Origin: Limosilactobacillus vaginalis DSM 5837 = ATCC 49540 | GTDB taxonomy: Bacteria > Bacillota > Bacilli > Lactobacillales > Lactobacillaceae | Direction: 5' to 3' | Assembly: GCF_000159435.1 (NCBI RefSeq) | Contig: NZ_GG693413.1 | Span: forward strand, 31,657 to 95,656 | Length of the DNA stretch: 64,000 nucleotides | Part shown: one piece after another, positions 57,930 to 64,000 of the stretch | Numbering within the stretch: the stretch's first letter is position 1 | Layout: every line of letters begins with the position of its first letter | The notes under the pieces: generated by a model | The model's database searches: none | What the model was told of the DNA's origin: nothing | What the model saw: only the letters and a program-made list of their open reading frames with translations | Made by a program: the position numbers and the translations under genes

Positions 57930-57967
57930 TAAGCTGTCTCTTCTTTAATTAGTTACTTTAGATAACG

Positions 57968-57992
57968 ATTTTCGTTTAAAATAAACGAAAAT
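57968..57992. promoter_or_regulatory. Perfect dyad over the hsd promoter
   Basis: ATTTTCGTTTA (57968-57978) and TAAACGAAAAT (57982-57992), an 11-bp dyad with a 3-base gap. Its right end lies where the -35 box of the hsd promoter would sit. There is no T run, so an operator is at least as likely as a terminator. Confidence 0.5.
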
Positions 57993-58006
57993 ATAGATTC
58001 ATAACT

Positions 58007-58015
58007 TGATATAAT
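58007..58015 (+). promoter_or_regulatory. Extended -10 promoter of hsdR
   Basis: TGATATAAT (58007-58015), an extended -10 with a perfect TATAAT. The -35 is poor (GAAAAT). GGAG precedes the hsdR start at 58049. Confidence 0.6.
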
Positions 58016-58048
58016 TATTTTCAGAAGTAACGAATTATAGGAGTTAGT

Positions 58049-61000
58049 ATGACAGTAGAACATAAAGAATTAGAATTTGAAAATAAGTTAATTAATCATT
58101 TAGTTAATCTAGGTGGTAGTAAACAATGGGAGTATCGTCCTGAAATAAAAACTACTCCACAACTTTGGGATAACTTCAAACAGATTTTAGAACGGAATAA
58201 CCAAGATCGATTAGAACAACCATTATCTGATAATGAATTTAATCAAGTAAAGTCCATTATTAGCAAACTTAATACACCATATGAAGCTGGACAATTTTTA
58301 TATGGGATCAATGGTATCTCACAGGTAGAAATAGATCGGGATGATGGAAAGCATGTTTATTTAACCATATTTGATCAAGATCAAATTGGGGCTGGGAATA
58401 CTGTTTACCAAATTGTGAATCAGATTGAAAGGCCAGCAGTTATTCCAGGACGAAAAGAAAGACGTTTTGACATAACGCTACTTATTAATGGATTGCCAAT
58501 TATTCAAATTGAAGAAAAAGCAGATGGTCACCGCGTGTCAGAAGCATTAAACCAGATGCATCAATATATAGATGAAGAACAATACACGGATATTTTTTCT
58601 ACTTTACAGATCTTAGTTGCTATGACACCTCATGACGCTCGTTATATGGCTAATACGACTTCTGACAAGTTTAATACTGACTTTGCTTTCGAATGGCAAC
58701 GAGCTAATGATAATAAAATTGTTTCGGATGCCTATGAATTTGCTAATAGTATGCTATCAATTCCAATAGCACATCAAATGGCAACTAATTATATGATCTT
58801 GGATGGTACTCCACATCATCAGATGATTAAAATTATGCGTCCATATCAAATGTATGCAACTAAAAGAGTGATTGAAAAAATTCGTAATCATCAATTTGGA
58901 TACGAGGATCAACGAATAGGTTATGTTTGGCATACTACTGGTTCTGGGAAAACAATTAGTTCATTTAAGGCTGCTTGGTTAGCTTCGCGATTACCAAACG
59001 TCAATAAAGTTGTTTTTATGGTTGACCGAGTAGCATTAACAAATCAAACAGTAGACGAATACAAGGCGTACGATCCAGAAAATACTGAGGACAGTAATGG
59101 CGGAGTTGTTACAGACACTGCTAATCGCTGGGCTTTATCACATAAGTTAAGGAAAAAAGGTAAGGGAATTATTGTTACATCGACTCAAAAGATGGATGCA
59201 ATGGTGCGCAATAAAGACTTTAAACCAGTTGATCAAAATATTGTTTTTATTGTTGACGAGGCTCATCGTTCAACATCTGGTGATATGTTAAAGCGGATAA
59301 AGGAAGCTTTTCCAAAATCGGCGTGGGTTGGTTACACAGGTACTCCAGTATTTCCAGATAAGAATGGAAAGAGTAATGGACCAACAACTCAAGAGATTTT
59401 TGGTGATGTTATTCATATTTACACTATTCAAGATGCAATTAAAGATGGCAATGTTCTTGGCTTTAAAGTTGACTTTAGGACAACTTTGACTGACCAAGTT
59501 ATGAAAGACGAGTACTTACCTAAATATTTCCAATATCGTTATCCAAAAATGTCTGCTGAAGATATTCAAGATAGAATTAATAACTTACATGATGAAGATA
59601 TGGATGACATGATTGAACCGAGTGTTTATGATGAAAATCAGCAACACGTTAAAAAAGTCGTTCAAGACATTATTGAACACTGGGATCGTCGGTCAGTTCA
59701 TGGAAAATATAATGCTATTTTAACCACGCATGTGGGTGGTGGAAGGCCATCGACTCCAATGGCAATGATGTATTATCGTGAGTTTAAACGTCAAAATAAA
59801 AATGCAGCTCATCCGCTTAGGGTTGGAATTACTTTTAGTTGGGATACCTCAAATAGCAATGGGCAATTAGATACAAACAATTCATTAAGAGAGGCAATTA
59901 CTGATTATAATCAAATGTTTGGAACTAGTTTTGATGATAATTCCGTTAAAGAATATACAGAACAAGTAGTTTCGCGGTTAAACGGAACAATTGATGATGG
60001 TAAGTATTTTGATATTGTAATTGTTGTCGATCAGTTATTAACCGGCTTTAATGCCCCACAACTAAATACATTATACGTTGACCGGACATTACGAGGTTCT
60101 GCGTTAATTCAAGCATATTCTCGTACTAATCGGGTTTATGATAATCAGACTAAGCCATATGGACGAATTGTTAATTATCGCTGGCCAGTCCATACGGAAA
60201 AACTAATGGATGATGCTTTGGAAGAATATGCTAATCGTCAATCAGCAAACATTCAATTAAAAATTGATGATATTAATGACGATTCGGGAATCCTTGCCCC
60301 TAGTTTTGGAAAGGTAAAGAAGAAACTTCATCAGATAGTAGATCGACTTGCTAATTTTACTGATGACTTCAAGGAGATACCGGCTAGTGAGAACGAACGT
60401 GGACAGATGCTTCAAGATCTTCGGCAGTATAACCATTGGATGGCATTAGCCAAGCAAGATGATCTTTATGATGAAAAGAAACCAGAGAAATTACTGAAAG
60501 AATTAGGGATGTCGATTGATGATGAAGAAATGTTAACAACAACTTTATCTAACCAGTTAAAGGATAAAATTGTTGCTGATCGAAAACTACTCGATGTTTC
60601 TCAGATTAACCTACAGATGGAAAGAGTCAAAGAGGTTAAGGTCAATTGGGATTACCTTGAAGAATTGATTGCTGAAGTCCTTAATAAATATCATGATCAA
60701 GACATTGAAGGAGCAAAGAAATCTGCTCAACAAGTTCAAGAGATTTCGGATCAATTAGAAGATCGTTCTTATGCTGATAAGATTAAACGATTTATTAAAA
60801 GCATTTTTAAGAATAAGGTTAAGTCATATAACTATCCGGTTAAGCAGAATCATATTCATAGTTTGATTGATAAAAACAATGAAAATAACATGCGTTCAGA
60901 GATCTTTGATTATAAGAAAAAATGGGGATTGGCTGATATTGAAGATGCCCAACTTGTAAATAAGATTATTGAAAATCATGTTGTTGGTGCTGATGACCTA

Positions 61001-61162
61001 AATTCTGCTGGAGAACTAGATAGCATTGTTCGGGAAGCACAGGCAGTTTATAAAACGGATGCAGAAGCAGATGAAGTTAAAAAACTAAGCCGGTTCAAAT
61101 ATCGGACGCATTTACGCAGAAATATGATGGAATTTGCAGATAAATTAAAGAAAGATTACTAG
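58049..61162 (+). CDS. hsdR: Type I restriction endonuclease subunit R
   Basis: 1037 residues. Motor and nuclease of a type I system: it translocates DNA and cuts far from unmodified sites. The endonuclease domain has the D...ExK motif FDITLLINGLPIIQIEEK (near residues 140-157). Walker A TTGSGKT (near 298), DEAH-type Walker B IVDEAHRST (near 403), then TGTPVF and late motifs LTGFNAPQLNTLYVDR and QAYSRTNRV. Complete. The hsdM start is 11 bases after its stop. The hsd genes are AT-rich, with codons less biased than the nearby housekeeping genes, which suggests transfer. Confidence 0.97.
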   Translation: MTVEHKELEFENKLINHLVNLGGSKQWEYRPEIKTTPQLWDNFKQILERNNQDRLEQPLSDNEFNQVKSIISKLNTPYEAGQFLYGINGISQVEIDRDDGKHVYLTIFDQDQIGAGNTVYQIVNQIERPAVIPGRKERRFDITLLINGLPIIQIEEKADGHRVSEALNQMHQYIDEEQYTDIFSTLQILVAMTPHDARYMANTTSDKFNTDFAFEWQRANDNKIVSDAYEFANSMLSIPIAHQMATNYMILDGTPHHQMIKIMRPYQMYATKRVIEKIRNHQFGYEDQRIGYVWHTTGSGKTISSFKAAWLASRLPNVNKVVFMVDRVALTNQTVDEYKAYDPENTEDSNGGVVTDTANRWALSHKLRKKGKGIIVTSTQKMDAMVRNKDFKPVDQNIVFIVDEAHRSTSGDMLKRIKEAFPKSAWVGYTGTPVFPDKNGKSNGPTTQEIFGDVIHIYTIQDAIKDGNVLGFKVDFRTTLTDQVMKDEYLPKYFQYRYPKMSAEDIQDRINNLHDEDMDDMIEPSVYDENQQHVKKVVQDIIEHWDRRSVHGKYNAILTTHVGGGRPSTPMAMMYYREFKRQNKNAAHPLRVGITFSWDTSNSNGQLDTNNSLREAITDYNQMFGTSFDDNSVKEYTEQVVSRLNGTIDDGKYFDIVIVVDQLLTGFNAPQLNTLYVDRTLRGSALIQAYSRTNRVYDNQTKPYGRIVNYRWPVHTEKLMDDALEEYANRQSANIQLKIDDINDDSGILAPSFGKVKKKLHQIVDRLANFTDDFKEIPASENERGQMLQDLRQYNHWMALAKQDDLYDEKKPEKLLKELGMSIDDEEMLTTTLSNQLKDKIVADRKLLDVSQINLQMERVKEVKVNWDYLEELIAEVLNKYHDQDIEGAKKSAQQVQEISDQLEDRSYADKIKRFIKSIFKNKVKSYNYPVKQNHIHSLIDKNNENNMRSEIFDYKKKWGLADIEDAQLVNKIIENHVVGADDLNSAGELDSIVREAQAVYKTDAEADEVKKLSRFKYRTHLRRNMMEFADKLKKDY

Positions 61163-61173
61163 GAGTTGTAAAA

Positions 61174-62826
61174 GTGAGTAAAGCACAAAAAATAACCAAT
61201 AAAATTTGGGAAATGGCAAATCGGTTAAGAGGAAATATGGATGCAAGTGAATATCGTGACTACATTCTTGGATTCATGTTTTACCGTTATTTATCTGAGC
61301 ATCAAGAAAAGTATCTAGTAAAAAATGAAGTTGTGTTTCCAGAAGAGGGACAAAGTGTTAATGATGCTTATTTAACTCAGGTTCCTGAAGAAGATCTTAA
61401 TGATGCTTTAGCTGATATTGCTGGTTCATTAGGGTATGCGATTGCTCCTCAATATACTTGGGCAACAATTGTTGATAAAGTTCATGATAATAAGATTGCG
61501 GCATCTGATTATCAAGATATGTTTGATAGTTTTAACCATAATCTAAACCTGAATGCCAATTCAAAAATGGATTTCACTGGTGTCTTTGATGATATGAATC
61601 TAAACAATTCACGATTAGGTAATAATACTGCGGCAAGGGCCAAGGCATTAACTAACATTATTGATTTGGTTGATGAAATCGAATATAGGGATGAAAATGG
61701 GAAAGACATTCTCGGAGATATTTACACTTATTTAATTGCTGAATTTGCAAGTAATTCAGGGAAAAAAGCTGGTGAATTCTTTACCCCACACCAAGTATCT
61801 GAAGTATTAGCCAAATTAGTTACAGAAAACTTGGATAAAAATATTACTCGACCAAGTGTATATGATTTTGCATGTGGTTCAGGATCGTTATTGCTAACCG
61901 TTTCTGAACAGTTACCATCAAATATGGTGGTTCATTACCATGGTCAGGAATTAAATACTTCAACGTATAATTTGGCACGAATGAATTTAATGATGCATGA
62001 TGTTCGCTATGAAAATATGGATTTACGAAACGCCGATACTCTTGAAATGGATTGGCCTGATGGAGTTGATGAACATGGTGTAGATCATCCAAGAAGTTTT
62101 GACATGGTTGTTGCTAATCCTCCGTACTCAGCTCGCTGGGATAATAATGACAACAAGTTAAAAGATCCGCGTTTCAAAGAATATGGAGCATTGGCACCAA
62201 AGACAAAGGCAGATTACGCCTTCTTACTTCACGGTTTATATCACTTGAAGCAAGATGGAACAATGGCAATTGTCCTTCCACATGGGGTATTATTCCGTGG
62301 TGCCAAAGAAGCTAAAATTCGTCAGGCGTTGTTAGAGAAGAATCAAATTGATGCGATTATTGGATTACCAGCCAACCTATTTTATTCAACAGGTATTCCA
62401 ACCGTTGTGCTTGTATTAAAGAAGAATAAAGAAAATAAGGACGTTTTGTTTATTGATGCAAGCAAGGACTTTGAAAAGGGTAAAAACCAGAATACTCTGC
62501 GTAAAGAGGATATTGATAAGATTATTAATACCTATAAGGAACGTAAAGATGTGGATAAGTATGCCCATGTAGCATCAATTGATGAAATTAAGGAAAATGA
62601 CTATAACCTTAATATTCCGCGATATGTTGATACTTTTGAACCAGAACCACCGGTTGATCTTGGTAAGTTAACTAAAGAGATGGAAGAAACTCAAAAAGAG
62701 ATTGAAAAGACCCAAAGTGAACTTTTGGGAATGATGAAAGAGCTAACTTCAAAAGACGAGAAGACCCAAAACGATTTAAACGATTTTATCAAAATGCTAG
62801 AAAACGAGGTAAAGCGTAATGGATAA
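61174..62826 (+). CDS. hsdM: Type I restriction-modification DNA methyltransferase subunit M
   Basis: 550 residues from GTG 61174, after AGGAG. N6-adenine methyltransferase: helical N-terminal domain (MASEYRD-like segment RGNMDASEYRDYILGFMFYR), GEFFTPHQVSEVLAKL, SAM motif I DFACGSGSLLLT (near residue 231) and motif IV ANPPYSARWD (near 314). The C-terminal coiled coil (ETQKEIEKTQSELLG) contacts HsdS. It overlaps hsdS by 8 bases, so expression is coupled. Confidence 0.97.
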   Translation: MSKAQKITNKIWEMANRLRGNMDASEYRDYILGFMFYRYLSEHQEKYLVKNEVVFPEEGQSVNDAYLTQVPEEDLNDALADIAGSLGYAIAPQYTWATIVDKVHDNKIAASDYQDMFDSFNHNLNLNANSKMDFTGVFDDMNLNNSRLGNNTAARAKALTNIIDLVDEIEYRDENGKDILGDIYTYLIAEFASNSGKKAGEFFTPHQVSEVLAKLVTENLDKNITRPSVYDFACGSGSLLLTVSEQLPSNMVVHYHGQELNTSTYNLARMNLMMHDVRYENMDLRNADTLEMDWPDGVDEHGVDHPRSFDMVVANPPYSARWDNNDNKLKDPRFKEYGALAPKTKADYAFLLHGLYHLKQDGTMAIVLPHGVLFRGAKEAKIRQALLEKNQIDAIIGLPANLFYSTGIPTVVLVLKKNKENKDVLFIDASKDFEKGKNQNTLRKEDIDKIINTYKERKDVDKYAHVASIDEIKENDYNLNIPRYVDTFEPEPPVDLGKLTKEMEETQKEIEKTQSELLGMMKELTSKDEKTQNDLNDFIKMLENEVKRNG

Positions 62827-63967
62827 AAAGCCTAAAAGAATGGTGCCTGAGGTTCGTTTTAAAGGCTTCACTGATGATTGGGAGCAGCGTAAGTTGGGAA
62901 AGTTAGTTGCAGTCAAATCAGGTAAGGACTACAAAACCTTGAATAAAGGGGATATTCCTGTATTTGGAACCGGTGGGTATATCACATCGGTCAACAAATC
63001 ATTATCAGATGTTAATGCGATTGGACTTGGAAGAAAAGGAACAATAAATAAGCCTTATATATTAAAAGCTCCTTTTTGGACTGTTGATACACTGTTTTTC
63101 TTAGTTCCAACACAACAAGTAAGATTAAACTTTGTATATTCTTTAATTCAAAATGTTAATTGGCTTAAGTATGATGAATCGACTGGATTGCCTAGTTTAT
63201 CTAAGAAAAACATTCAGAACATATTAGTATTTTCTACAAATTACGAAGAGCAAAATAATATTGGAAATCTGCTTAACTTACTTGAAAAACTACTTTCTCT
63301 CCAACAACGAAAACTGAGGCAACTAAAACAGTTGAAAAAGGCGATGCTACAGCAATTATTAGTTTCCAAAAAGGATAGATTAACTCCCAATGTTCGTTTT
63401 AGTGATTTCTCTGGTTCTTGGAAAAAGTGTAAGTTAGGAGAAGTAATACAGGACTATACAGAAAAAACTATTGTTGAAAATCAATATCCTATTCTTACAT
63501 CTTCACAACAACATGGAATAATTCTACAAAATGAGTATTTTTCAGGTAGTAGAGTAAGTAAAACGGGAAATATAGGTTATTTTATTTTACCTAGAGGATA
63601 TTTTGCATATCGTAATAGAAGTGATAACGATACCTATGTATTTAATCGAAATGACTGTATCGATAGGGGAATTATTAGTAGATTCTATCCAGTATTTAAA
63701 CCATATAATGCTGACTCAAATTTTTTACTGATAAGATTAAATAATGGGTTAAGAAAAGAACTATCATTAGCTTCAGAAGGAACAGGACAACATGTGTTAT
63801 CACTAAAGAATTTTAAGAATATACAAACTCAATTTCCAAATTTAGAGGAGCAACATAAAATTGGTGATTTCATTTCAACACTAAACTCTCTCATTGCCCT
63901 TCATCAGCGTAAAGCAAATATATTATCTAACTTGAAAAAGTTTCTCCTCCAAAAATTATTCATCTAA
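62819..63967 (+). CDS. hsdS: Type I restriction specificity subunit S
   Basis: 382 residues with two target-recognition domains, about residues 10-165 and 195-350. Each is opened by a matching segment (VRFKGFTDDWEQRKLGKL and VRFSDFSGSWKKCKLGEV) and followed by a coiled coil (LLSLQQRKLRQLKQLKKAML and LIALHQRKANILSNLKKFLL). Each domain reads one half of a split target; the target cannot be deduced. The gene is full length. A hairpin follows its stop. Whether more hsdS cassettes or a recombinase lie beyond the window is not visible. Confidence 0.95.
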   Translation: MDKKPKRMVPEVRFKGFTDDWEQRKLGKLVAVKSGKDYKTLNKGDIPVFGTGGYITSVNKSLSDVNAIGLGRKGTINKPYILKAPFWTVDTLFFLVPTQQVRLNFVYSLIQNVNWLKYDESTGLPSLSKKNIQNILVFSTNYEEQNNIGNLLNLLEKLLSLQQRKLRQLKQLKKAMLQQLLVSKKDRLTPNVRFSDFSGSWKKCKLGEVIQDYTEKTIVENQYPILTSSQQHGIILQNEYFSGSRVSKTGNIGYFILPRGYFAYRNRSDNDTYVFNRNDCIDRGIISRFYPVFKPYNADSNFLLIRLNNGLRKELSLASEGTGQHVLSLKNFKNIQTQFPNLEEQHKIGDFISTLNSLIALHQRKANILSNLKKFLLQKLFI

Positions 63968-63973
63968 AAGTAG

Positions 63974-64000
63974 CGGCATCAGTACAATTTACTGGTGTTG
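63974..64000 (+). terminator. Hairpin after hsdS, probable terminator cut by the window end
   Basis: CGGCATCAGTA pairs with TACTGGTGTTG with four G-T pairs across a 5-base loop. The expected T run would be outside the window. Confidence 0.5.

Overview
The window is a stretch of low-GC Gram-positive chromosome. It most resembles a heterofermentative lactic acid bacterium of the Limosilactobacillus (Lactobacillus) group. The grounds are the EF-Tu, trigger factor and ClpX sequences, T-box leaders, lactobacillus-type small families (DUF1831, DUF3290/DUF421, UPF0223, YlbG) and strong AGGAGG-type ribosome binding sites. The species call is inference from sequence memory, not from a search. No rRNA, CRISPR array, insertion sequence or prophage is visible.

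Layout. 1-4715: end of the division cluster (ylmH, divIVA) and ileS with its T-box leader. 4805-8053: cold-shock protein, Nudix hydrolase, small membrane protein, MTA/SAH nucleosidase, cysteine desulfurase and DUF1831 protein, leading to mnmA (8161-9294) for tRNA 2-thiolation. 9428-14336: phosphatase, TPR protein, RecD2 helicase and a PRPP synthetase paralogue, followed by a long structured hairpin. 14634-19698: an Spx-like protein without its CXXC, a LysM-NlpC/P60 wall hydrolase, the DUF3290/DUF421 pair, a lipid kinase, RpoY and a small anchored protein. 19767-32420: def, pdhABCD, UPF0223, IMPase, typA, ftsW, ylbG, rsmD, coaD and ylbL, close to the Bacillus ykr-pdh-ykt-yla-ylb order. 32584-37925: comEA-comEB-comEC-holA, rpsT and rpsO. 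38097-49694: RNase J2, tuf, tig, clpX, engB, a MazG-like protein, uvrC and obg. 49728-55097: rnz, an SDR enzyme, recJ, apt and a membrane protein. 55167-57929: tRNA-Ser(CGA), an M20 peptidase and a T-box-controlled amino-acid-binding lipoprotein. 58049-63967: a type I restriction-modification operon hsdR-hsdM-hsdS, the only clearly accessory block.

Most genes are housekeeping: translation (IleRS, EF-Tu, S15, S20, TypA, Obg, EngB), RNA processing (RNase J2, RNase Z, RsmD, MnmA with its sulfur donor), protein quality control (trigger factor, ClpX), DNA repair and uptake (UvrC, RecJ, RecD2, Com proteins) and pyruvate oxidation.

I saw no wholly new multi-gene system. The strongest unusual signals are: (1) a T-box leader at 56685-57040 with one specifier stem but two homologous antiterminator/terminator modules; (2) an Spx-family protein that aligns without gaps to Spx yet has D10/K13 in place of the CXXC cysteines; (3) a PRPP synthetase with an altered 5-phosphate loop; (4) a 106-nt extended hairpin after that gene; (5) a comEC with no ordinary start codon ahead of its first membrane segment; and (6) a perfect dyad over the hsd promoter.
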